NCBI GenBank assembly: GCA_002453265.1
Contig: DKGK01000010.1
Location: 1 to 30,164 of the forward strand
Origin: Flavobacteriales bacterium UBA6772
GTDB taxonomy: Bacteria > Bacteroidota > Bacteroidia > Flavobacteriales > UBA7430
Length of the DNA stretch: 30,164 nucleotides
Direction: 5' to 3'
This document shows positions 16,867 to 24,089 of the stretch, piece after piece (the stretch's first letter is position 1; every line of letters starts with the position of its first letter). The notes below the pieces were generated by a model, which was not told the DNA's origin, made no database searches, and worked only from the letters and a program-made list of their open reading frames with translations. The translations under genes were made by a program, and so were the position numbers.

Positions 16867-16985
16867 TTGTTGGCTTATGTTTTTTGGTCTTCATCAATAA
16901 AAACCACTAATTCAAAAATTTTCTGCTCAAAAACAACAAGAAAACGTTTCATTGTGTCAAAAAAAATAAGTCATTGAGTAACACA

Positions 16986-17016
16986 TTGCATATTTGCTAC
17001 TATTGGCGTAAATTTG
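16986..17016 (+). promoter_or_regulatory. Promoter of the ridA-ileS unit
   Basis: TTG at 16986-16988 and TAAATTTG at 17009-17016 with a 20-bp spacer fit the Bacteroidota -33/-7 consensus. The ridA ATG is at 17036, which leaves a very short leader without room for a T-box or other riboswitch. Likely drives ridA, ileS and possibly the genes after them. Confidence 0.7.
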
Positions 17017-17035
17017 CGAGTTATAAAACAGAATT

Positions 17036-17461
17036 ATGTCAGAAAATAAAGGTAGAATAAACTCATCTAAAGCCCCTGAACCTGTAGGGGCTTATCCACA
17101 TGCAAGGCGTCATGGAGACTTATTGTTTTTATCGGGTGTAGGTCCACGCGAAAGAGGAACGAAAAAAATTCCTGGAGTGGAACTAGATCGCAATGGAAAC
17201 ATCCTATCTTACGATATTGCAGCACAGTGTCATTCTGTGTTTACTAATGTCAAAACTATTGTAGAAGATGCAGGATCCTCATGGGATAAAATCATAGACG
17301 TAACGGTTTTTTTAACCAATATGAAAGCCGATTTTAAAACCTACAATAAAATTTACGCCGAATACTTTAAAGACAATCAACCTTGCCGTACTACGGTAGA
17401 GATATTGAGTCTTCCAACACCAATAGGCATCGAATTAAAAGTAATCGCAACGATCGACTAA
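17036..17461 (+). CDS. RidA family reactive-imine deaminase
   Basis: A 141-residue protein of the RidA/YjgF/UK114 family, trimeric enzymes that hydrolyse reactive enamine/imine intermediates such as 2-aminoacrylate. EPVGAYPHARRHGDLLFLSG (15-34) and the conserved arginine in PCRTTVEILSLP near residue 117 are present; that arginine contacts the substrate carboxylate in the active members. A longer loop, GPRERGTKKIPGVELD, replaces the short one of Escherichia coli RidA and resembles the subgroup annotated as 2-aminomuconate deaminase, so the true substrate is uncertain and no symbol is assigned. The stop is eight bases before the ileS ATG, so the two are almost certainly cotranscribed. A RidA-type enzyme protects PLP enzymes of the isoleucine pathway, which makes the pairing with ileS suggestive. 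Confidence 0.9.
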   Translation: MSENKGRINSSKAPEPVGAYPHARRHGDLLFLSGVGPRERGTKKIPGVELDRNGNILSYDIAAQCHSVFTNVKTIVEDAGSSWDKIIDVTVFLTNMKADFKTYNKIYAEYFKDNQPCRTTVEILSLPTPIGIELKVIATID

Positions 17462-17469
17462 GTACAGAG

Positions 17470-20400
17470 ATGAAAAAATACCCAGAATATAAAGGCTTAA
17501 ATCTGCCTAACATAGCCGCAGAAGTGTTAACCGATTGGCAAGAGAATAAAATATTTGAAAAAAGTATTGAATCTCGTGAAGAGAATAAACCTTTTGTATT
17601 TTTTGAGGGACCTCCTTCGGCAAACGGTATGCCTGGTATACACCACGTAATGGCGAGAAGTATTAAAGATATTTTTTGCCGTTACCAAACGCTTAAAGGT
17701 TTTCAAGTAAAACGTAAGGCTGGATGGGATACACACGGATTACCGGTAGAGTTAAGTGTAGAAAAGGAATTGGGTATTTCTAAAGAAGACATCGGTACAA
17801 AAATTTCTGTTGACGAGTACAACAAAGCCTGTAAAGAAACGGTTATGCGCTACACAGATGTGTGGAACAAGCTAACCGAAAAGATGGGCTACTGGGTAGA
17901 CATGGAAGATCCATACATCACCTACGAGAGTAAATATATGGAGTCGGTTTGGTTTTTACTTTCCGAACTTTACAAAAAAGATTTAATCTATAAAGGCTAC
18001 ACTATTCAGCCTTATTCTCCAGCTGCAGGTACAGGATTAAGTTCGCACGAACTTAACCAACCTGGTTGCTATAAAGATGTTAAAGACACCTCTGCAACAG
18101 CTATTTTTAAAGCCGTAAAAGAAAGTATTACAAACGAAGCACTCAAAGCAGTAGAGGGTGATATTGAATTTATTGCCTGGACTACAACTCCTTGGACTCT
18201 GCCTTCTAATACAGCACTTTGTGTAGGAAACAAAATCGATTATGTATTGGTTAAAACATTTAACCAATATTCTGGTAATCCTATGAATATTGTATTGGCT
18301 AAAAACCTAGTTACAAAACAACTATCTGGGAAATATATAGATACAGAAAACGAAGAAGGATTAACTGGCTACGAATTTGGGGATAAAAAGATTCCATTTT
18401 TTATAGTTTCAGAATTTAAAGGTGCAGACTTGGTAGGTGCTCGCTACGAGCAATTACTTCCTTACGCTACACCTTACGAAAATGCCGAAAATGCTTTCCA
18501 AGTAATTGCTGGTGATTTCGTTACTACAGAAGACGGTACAGGTATCGTACATATTGCTCCTACTTTTGGTGCGGACGATGCTATGGTAGCTAAGAGCTTC
18601 AACGTTCCAGGAATGTTGGTCTTAGACGAAAATGGAAATCCTCGTCCATTAGTGGACTTACAAGGTAAATTTGTTCCAGAAATGGCCGAATTGGCAGGTA
18701 TGTATGTAAAGAATGAGTACTACGCAGATGGTGAAGCACCAGAAAGATCTGCCGATGTAGCCATTTCGATAAAACTTAAAGAAGAAGATAAAGCCTTTAA
18801 AGTTGAAAAATACGAGCACTCTTATCCACATTGTTGGAGAACCGACAAACCGGTTTTATACTATCCATTAGATTCATGGTTTATTAAATCTACTGCGATG
18901 AAAGATCGCATGATAGAATTAAATAAAACTATTAACTGGAAACCTGAATCTACAGGAACTAAACGTTTTGGTAATTGGTTAGAAAATCTCAACGACTGGA
19001 ACTTATCGCGTTCTCGCTACTGGGGTATTCCAATTCCTATTTGGTCGACAGAAGAAGGAGACGAAAGAACTTGTATTGGTTCTGTTGAAGAGCTGTATAA
19101 TGAATGTGAAAAAGCAGTTGCTGCAGGGATCATGGCAAAAAATCCTATTACCGATTTTGAGCCAGGAAACATGTCGAAAGATAATTACGATAAGGTTGAC
19201 TTGCACAAGAATTACGTAGACGAAATAATCTTGGTTTCTCCAAATGGGCTTCCAATGAATAGAGAGTCAGACCTTATTGATGTATGGTTTGATTCTGGTT
19301 CTATGCCTTACGCACAATGGCACTATCCTTTTGAAAATAAAGAATTAATAGATGGACAAGAGTCTTATCCTGCAGACTTTATTGCCGAAGGTGTAGATCA
19401 AACTCGTGGATGGTTCTTTACGCTACATGCAATTGCGACGATGTGTTTCGATTCTGTAGCTTATAAAAATGTAATTTCTAACGGATTGGTACTCGACAAA
19501 AAAGGACAGAAAATGTCTAAACGTTTGGGTAATGCAGCCGATCCTTTTGAGACATTAGATAAATACGGTCCCGATGCTACTCGTTGGTATATGATTACCA
19601 ACGCACAACCTTGGGATAACCTTAAATTTGATTTAGACGGCATTACAGAAGTACAAAGAAAATTCTTTGGTACTCTCTACAATACCTACTCTTTTTTTAG
19701 TCTTTATGCTAATATCGATAATTTCTCATACGCTGAAGCAGATATTGCGATTACAGAAAGACCTGAAATAGATCGTTGGATTTTATCGGAATTAAACACT
19801 TTGATGAATTCTGTTGATAAAGCGTATAGCGAATATGAGCCTACTCGTGCTGGTAGATTACTACAAGAATTTGTAACTGAAAACTTGAGTAATTGGTATG
19901 TACGATTATGTCGCCGTCGTTTTTGGAAAGGAGAATATGAACAGGATAAAATTTCTGCTTACCAAACCTTATTTACTTGTTTGGTGAATATTGCAAAAAT
20001 GGCATCTCCAATTGCACCCTTCTTTACCGATCGTTTGTATAAAGATTTAATGAAAGCTACGGATCTTCCTCAAGAAGAGTCTGTTCATTTAACTTTATTC
20101 CCACAAGGTGATGAAACGCTAATAGACAGCGACTTGGAAACCCGTATGCAGATGGCACAAAACATTACCTCAATGGTATTATCTCTTCGTAAAAAAGAGA
20201 AAATGCGTGTTCGTCAGCCATTACAAAAAGTAATGATTCCTGCTTCTGGAGACAAAATGAAAGCACAAATTAACGCTATTAAAGACCTAGTTCTTTCTGA
20301 AGTTAACGTGAAAGAATTGGACTTTATGGAAGCGGACTCTAATGTTTTAGTTAAAGAAATTAAAGCCAACTTTAAAGCATTAGGCCCTAAATATGGAAAA

Positions 20401-20871
20401 CAAATGAAAGCTATTGCAGCCGCAATAGGGAAGTTTGAACAAGCCGAAATTAAAGACTTAGAAAGCAAGGGTGTTTATACTTTAACTATTGATGGAGTAG
20501 AATTAGAAATATCAACAGATGACGTTCTTATAAACTCTCAAGATATTCCTGGTCTTTTAGTTGCCAACAACAAGGGTATTACGGTAGCTTTAGATATTAC
20601 CATGAACGAGGGACTTATAGAAGAAGGAATCGCAAGAGAATTAGTAAACAGAATTCAGAATATTCGTAAAGATTCTGGATTGGAGATAACAGATAGAATT
20701 CAATTAAGTATTGTTAAACACGATAAAATTAACGCTGCTATAACTGCTAACAAAAAATATATTTGCGACGAAACACTTGCAGATGAGCTTCTTATTTGTG
20801 ATGAAGAACCGAAAAATGCAGTTGCCATTGAATTTGATGATATAAAAACCTATATTGCCTTAGTAAAATAA
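17470..20871 (+). CDS. ileS: Isoleucyl-tRNA synthetase, eukaryote-like type 2
   Basis: A class I synthetase of 1133 residues when read from the ATG at 17470. An in-frame ATG at 17383 would add 29 residues but lies inside ridA, and MKKYPEYKGLNLPNIAAEVL is the usual family N-terminus. The first signature segment is GPPSANGMPGIHHVMARS, with GIHH at residues 56-59 instead of the standard HxGH. KMSKR lies at 681-685. The CP1 editing domain shows WTTTPWTLPSNTALCVG and GTGIVHIAPTFGADD. LSRSRYWGIPIPIW and ADFIAEGVDQTRGWFFTLH are intact. The length and C-terminal anticodon-binding extension put it in the type 2 group, whose members are generally less sensitive to mupirocin. It charges tRNA-Ile in the cytoplasm. 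The TraR/DksA-like gene follows closely. Confidence 0.97.
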   Translation: MKKYPEYKGLNLPNIAAEVLTDWQENKIFEKSIESREENKPFVFFEGPPSANGMPGIHHVMARSIKDIFCRYQTLKGFQVKRKAGWDTHGLPVELSVEKELGISKEDIGTKISVDEYNKACKETVMRYTDVWNKLTEKMGYWVDMEDPYITYESKYMESVWFLLSELYKKDLIYKGYTIQPYSPAAGTGLSSHELNQPGCYKDVKDTSATAIFKAVKESITNEALKAVEGDIEFIAWTTTPWTLPSNTALCVGNKIDYVLVKTFNQYSGNPMNIVLAKNLVTKQLSGKYIDTENEEGLTGYEFGDKKIPFFIVSEFKGADLVGARYEQLLPYATPYENAENAFQVIAGDFVTTEDGTGIVHIAPTFGADDAMVAKSFNVPGMLVLDENGNPRPLVDLQGKFVPEMAELAGMYVKNEYYADGEAPERSADVAISIKLKEEDKAFKVEKYEHSYPHCWRTDKPVLYYPLDSWFIKSTAMKDRMIELNKTINWKPESTGTKRFGNWLENLNDWNLSRSRYWGIPIPIWSTEEGDERTCIGSVEELYNECEKAVAAGIMAKNPITDFEPGNMSKDNYDKVDLHKNYVDEIILVSPNGLPMNRESDLIDVWFDSGSMPYAQWHYPFENKELIDGQESYPADFIAEGVDQTRGWFFTLHAIATMCFDSVAYKNVISNGLVLDKKGQKMSKRLGNAADPFETLDKYGPDATRWYMITNAQPWDNLKFDLDGITEVQRKFFGTLYNTYSFFSLYANIDNFSYAEADIAITERPEIDRWILSELNTLMNSVDKAYSEYEPTRAGRLLQEFVTENLSNWYVRLCRRRFWKGEYEQDKISAYQTLFTCLVNIAKMASPIAPFFTDRLYKDLMKATDLPQEESVHLTLFPQGDETLIDSDLETRMQMAQNITSMVLSLRKKEKMRVRQPLQKVMIPASGDKMKAQINAIKDLVLSEVNVKELDFMEADSNVLVKEIKANFKALGPKYGKQMKAIAAAIGKFEQAEIKDLESKGVYTLTIDGVELEISTDDVLINSQDIPGLLVANNKGITVALDITMNEGLIEEGIARELVNRIQNIRKDSGLEITDRIQLSIVKHDKINAAITANKKYICDETLADELLICDEEPKNAVAIEFDDIKTYIALVK

Positions 20872-20898
20872 GATTTAATCTTGCAAAAATTACAAGAA

Positions 20899-21282
20899 AT
20901 GGAAGCAATTAACAAAAGATATTCAAGTAGCGATTTAAGTGAATTTAAAACACTTATTGAAGATAAAATCACCTCTTCAGAAAAAGACCTAAAAAGACTT
21001 AGAGACTCAGTTACTCACGCTGGAGACAATGGCACAAATGATACCTACTCTTCATTTAAGGCTTTCGAGGAAGGCTCTGAAACTCTCTCTAAAGAGTCTA
21101 ATACGATCTTAGCAGAACGTCAAGAAAAATTTATACGAGACCTAAGAAATGCTTTGATTCGTATAGAAAATAAAACATACGGTATTTGTAGAGTTACGAG
21201 AAAATTAATTCAAAAAGAAAGATTAAAATTGGTTCCTCACGCAACACTTAGTATTGAAGCTAAACAAATGCAAAACAAATAA
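20899..21282 (+). CDS. TraR/DksA family protein with a reduced zinc-finger motif
   Basis: A 127-residue protein from the ATG at 20899; a TTG at 20881 would add six residues but the sequence from MEAINKRYSSSDLSEFK fits the usual start better. The N-terminal half is a charged alpha-helical hairpin (about 10-85) like the DksA coiled coil that enters the RNA polymerase secondary channel. The C-terminal segment YGICRVTRKLIQKERLKLVP (94-113) aligns with the C4 zinc-finger region, but only Cys97 remains, so zinc is unlikely to be bound. Loss of these cysteines is, to my knowledge, normal in the Bacteroidota version. The gene lies 27 bp after ileS and five bp before lspA, an arrangement I recall in other flavobacteria. 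A role in transcription control is inferred from family only. Confidence 0.85.
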   Translation: MEAINKRYSSSDLSEFKTLIEDKITSSEKDLKRLRDSVTHAGDNGTNDTYSSFKAFEEGSETLSKESNTILAERQEKFIRDLRNALIRIENKTYGICRVTRKLIQKERLKLVPHATLSIEAKQMQNK

Positions 21283-21287
21283 GCATT

Positions 21288-21884
21288 TTGAAAAGACCGA
21301 TTTGGATTATCCTGATCATTTTATTTCTAGATCAAGCTCTAAAATTATGGGTTAAAACCCACATGTTTTTAGGGCAAGAACACCAGCTATTTGACTGGTT
21401 TTACATTCATTTTACCGAAAACAACGGAATGGCTTTCGGCATGGAGTTTGGCGGCGATTGGGGCAAACTCGCCCTAAGTTTATTTAGAATTGTTTTTGTT
21501 GGATTTATTGCTTCTTACCTCTACAAACTTGTTAAACAAAACGCTGACAAAATCCTCATCACCTCACTTTCCTTAGTGCTGGCTGGTGCAATTGGAAACA
21601 TCCTAGATGGCGTTTTTTACGGCGTACTATTCAACGATAGTTATCATCAAATAGCTAAGCTACTACCCGATTCTGGTGGATACGCACCTTTATTTTTTGG
21701 AAAAGTAGTAGATATGTTCTACTTCCCAATGTTTAAAGGTTATCTGCCAGAATGGATCCCTTTTTGGGGCGGAGATTATGTAGTGTTTTTCAGACCTGTT
21801 TTTAATATTGCTGATGCTGCAATTTCTGTGGGTGTTGGGATTATGATTTTTTTTCAGAAACGTATCATGAAAGAGTTGGAGTAA
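21288..21884 (+). CDS. lspA: Lipoprotein signal peptidase (signal peptidase II)
   Basis: A 198-residue inner-membrane aspartyl protease that cleaves prolipoprotein signal peptides after diacylglyceryl transfer. The start is TTG at 21288, five bases after the previous stop; no ATG fits. Four hydrophobic helices are visible (about 4-22, 60-82, 90-112 and 174-192). FTENNGMAFG (42-51), GNILDG (103-108), VVDMFYF with Asp142 and FNIADAAISVG with Asp176 are conserved; Asp142 and Asp176 are the catalytic pair by comparison with E. coli. A loop of about 25 residues between GNILDG and VVDM, longer than in proteobacteria, is typical of the phylum. The lptC product at 13209 and many others would be its substrates. 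Convergent with the cyanophycinase-like gene. Confidence 0.96.
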   Translation: MKRPIWIILIILFLDQALKLWVKTHMFLGQEHQLFDWFYIHFTENNGMAFGMEFGGDWGKLALSLFRIVFVGFIASYLYKLVKQNADKILITSLSLVLAGAIGNILDGVFYGVLFNDSYHQIAKLLPDSGGYAPLFFGKVVDMFYFPMFKGYLPEWIPFWGGDYVVFFRPVFNIADAAISVGVGIMIFFQKRIMKELE

Positions 21885-21934
21885 AATTAAGGAATACAAG
21901 ACGCTTTACTTTCTTCTATTTTACTAAACTAAGC

Positions 21935-21960
21935 ACAAAAATTACTACTGTAATTTTTGT
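21935..21960. terminator. Hairpin between convergent lspA and the S51 peptidase gene
   Basis: A perfect 11-bp inverted repeat, ACAAAAATTAC and GTAATTTTTGT, is separated by the loop TACT. Its T-run on either strand lies within the stem rather than after it, and GC content is low, so it is weaker than the one at 9307. Its position, 50 bp after lspA and 30 bp after the opposite gene, suits a shared terminator. Confidence 0.65.
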
Positions 21961-21990
21961 TAAAAACCGAACTCGTTAGTACGAATAAAT

Positions 21991-23178
21991 TTAGTTTGTT
22001 CTTATTCTTTTTTGTGCTGAACCATCCTCAAAAACATCAATTACAATTCCATAATAACTACTACTAATAGGTCTGCCTAAAAGATCTATAGTTTTAAGTA
22101 ATACCTTGTTGTTGTTATTCGAAAATAATTCTAGCCCAACTTCTTCACAATTTGGAGCTTCTCCATCTTCGGAATAAAAGACACCATCTATTACAGACCA
22201 GTGTAACCAGACTCCGCCATTACCTGTTTCCCAATCGTTTAAATCGAGGTAGTTTTCGGCATTTGTAGTACCGCCAACTTTATAAACTTTTGTTGCAGCA
22301 GCATTAAAATTCCAAGTAAACGGAGCCCCCTGTTGCATAAGTTCTGGAGCATTCCCCGTTTCACAATTCATTTGTACAAAAAAGGCATAATCCTCATATT
22401 CTGGCCACTCTCCATAAACAGCTCCTATTCCTGAAGAATCTATACAAACAGCGGTATATTCATCACAAGCAATTCCAAAAGATCGAGATCCTAATTCATT
22501 ATTCATTCTTGCCATAAAGGTAATTAAACGCCCTTCTCTATCTCTTTCGCTAAAATGAGTATCTGTAATGGTATTTTCTAATAATGGAACTTCTAAAAAG
22601 TCATTATGCCCAAAAGTCATATAGGTATTGTAAGGATCTTCTAAAGCTTCCGAACTATAAACAGTACCATTTTCAGCAGAAAAATAAGAACTTCCTAGTA
22701 TAGCCATCCCTGCACTCGTTCCACCAATAACAGCCTTTTTTGAGTTGATATGAGCATTTAATAAGATTTCTACCTCAGTATCTTTCCAGTAGTTAACGTA
22801 ATCCGACTGATCGCCTCCTGCCATCCATATTGCTTCTGCATTGGCAATTTTTTGTAATACATAAGTATCGCTCGAAGCAGTAGCATTATTAAATACAATT
22901 GTTTCTACAGAATTTACTTCTACCTCTAAGTCCTCATAAAAATAATCGTTGTAGCCGTCAGATCCACTAGCTCTAATAATTAAAATATCTCCACCATTGG
23001 CTTTTTCTAAAAACCAAATCATAGCTCTATCGTCTTCGGTAGAGCCACCCATAAGACAAATTCCATAGTCTGCAATAACAGTAGTATCTGTTTGGTTTCC
23101 TGTAAAATAAGATGTGTAGGATTGTGCAAATAAAGTAAAACTAATTAAACTTACTAAGGTAAATAATAATGATTTCAT
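21991..23178 (-). CDS. Secreted cyanophycinase-like peptidase (S51 family) with a possible T9SS tail
   Basis: A 395-residue protein with a signal peptide (LLFTLVSLISFTLFAQ, cleavage near 19). The catalytic domain (about 35-290) is S51-like: GICLMGG at 39-45, WMAGGDQSDYV (118-128), the nucleophile elbow GGTSAGMAI with Ser155, and THFSERDREGRL (207-218) resembling the HFxxRxRxGRL signature of cyanophycinase. The last 40 residues include KVLLKTIDLLGRPI and EDGSAQKRIRTN, close to type A C-terminal domains that direct type IX secretion and surface attachment. S51 enzymes cleave beta-aspartyl-arginine in cyanophycin or alpha-aspartyl dipeptides. No cyanophycin synthetase is nearby, so the substrate is open. 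It lies five bp after the alpha/beta hydrolase gene. Confidence 0.87.
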   Translation of the reverse strand: MKSLLFTLVSLISFTLFAQSYTSYFTGNQTDTTVIADYGICLMGGSTEDDRAMIWFLEKANGGDILIIRASGSDGYNDYFYEDLEVEVNSVETIVFNNATASSDTYVLQKIANAEAIWMAGGDQSDYVNYWKDTEVEILLNAHINSKKAVIGGTSAGMAILGSSYFSAENGTVYSSEALEDPYNTYMTFGHNDFLEVPLLENTITDTHFSERDREGRLITFMARMNNELGSRSFGIACDEYTAVCIDSSGIGAVYGEWPEYEDYAFFVQMNCETGNAPELMQQGAPFTWNFNAAATKVYKVGGTTNAENYLDLNDWETGNGGVWLHWSVIDGVFYSEDGEAPNCEEVGLELFSNNNNKVLLKTIDLLGRPISSSYYGIVIDVFEDGSAQKRIRTN

Positions 23179-23183
23179 GAAGT

Positions 23184-23963
23184 TTATTTTATAGAATTAA
23201 GAATGTTTAAAATAGTGTTGGCACAAATTTGTGTTTGCTCCAATGGAAATAAATGACCTCCATCAAAAGCAATAAATTTGGTGTTTGGAAAAAGAGGTTT
23301 TACTTTACTTATTGGTCTTGTATCTGCAATGTCTCCGTGAGTAGCAAACATATAGAAGCTAGGAATAGTTAAGTTTATTTTTTTATAAAAAGGAGGAGTT
23401 AAAGCGAATATTTTGGTTTCAATTTCTTTTTTAAAACGCAATTTTACTCCATCAGAACATTCTGAAAAACCATATTTAATATAGTTGTTAAATGTATTTT
23501 CACCAAAGTTCTTAAACAGAAATTTAGTGCGAAGTTTAGAGGCTACAAATTCTCTAGAAGGAAAATAATCTGAGCGTTTAGCAGATTTCTTGGCTAAAGG
23601 CATAATGTATTGAGAAAGTCCAAACCACTGGGATACAGCTAAAATACAGCGTATTTTTCTGGAGAGTACTGGCGGATCCATCAAAATAAGTCCTTTAAAT
23701 AATTCAGGGTTTTGTTGCGCTGCTATAGCTAAACATACTGCACCAAACGAATGTCCTACTGCCCAAACTGGTTCTGTGTAATTTTTCTCAAAAAAAGCAA
23801 TTATTTCGGGTACTATATCGCCCCACGAATTCTTTAACTTATATTCTCCATGTGCTAATACTGGGATATAGTCGAATTCGTAATCAGGGAGTTTGGAAAA
23901 TAAATCTCCATATACCTCTGCAGGAAAACCGTTGGCGTGTGCAAAGAATACTTTTTCTTTCAT
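23184..23963 (-). CDS. Alpha/beta hydrolase
   Basis: A 259-residue hydrolase counted from the ATG at 23963. The frame stays open to 24053, but the extra 30 residues are low-complexity, while MKEKVFFAHANGFPAEVYGD is the usual first strand and oxyanion segment of the fold. The nucleophile elbow AVGHSFGAV places the catalytic Ser at residue 72. The acid is probably in THGDIADTRP, and the histidine in FDGGHLFPLEQ near the C-terminus. No signal peptide is seen, so it is likely cytoplasmic. Substrate cannot be inferred; relatives include esterases and thioesterases. It is five bp upstream of the S51 peptidase gene and about 125 bp after recJ, so it probably shares a transcript with the peptidase. 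Confidence 0.87.
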   Translation of the reverse strand: MKEKVFFAHANGFPAEVYGDLFSKLPDYEFDYIPVLAHGEYKLKNSWGDIVPEIIAFFEKNYTEPVWAVGHSFGAVCLAIAAQQNPELFKGLILMDPPVLSRKIRCILAVSQWFGLSQYIMPLAKKSAKRSDYFPSREFVASKLRTKFLFKNFGENTFNNYIKYGFSECSDGVKLRFKKEIETKIFALTPPFYKKINLTIPSFYMFATHGDIADTRPISKVKPLFPNTKFIAFDGGHLFPLEQTQICANTILNILNSIK

Positions 23964-24089
23964 GGGGCTAAGGTAATGGTTAAACATGAATGGGGCAGGA
24001 AGTAGGGAAATAGGTGTTTTATTTCTGACAGACTGATCTTCAATACTCACCATTACTTACTCCCCTTTTAATTCCTACATTTTTAGAGT

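Noticed and set aside
16869..17035. T-box or other riboswitch controlling ileS
   Set aside because: The promoter lies only about 20 bp before the ridA ATG, which leaves no room for a leader structure, and no T-box motif is seen.
17383..17469. Upstream in-frame extension of ileS starting at 17383
   Set aside because: It lies inside ridA in another frame and its 29 residues look unlike any IleRS N-terminus; MKKYPEYKGL at 17470 is the normal start.
20881..20898. TTG start adding six residues to the TraR/DksA-like protein
   Set aside because: An ATG at 20899 gives the family's usual N-terminus, so the earlier TTG is not needed.
23964..24053. Thirty extra N-terminal residues of the alpha/beta hydrolase
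   Set aside because: The sequence is low-complexity, precedes the conserved first strand MKEKVFFAHANG, and is not part of the fold.
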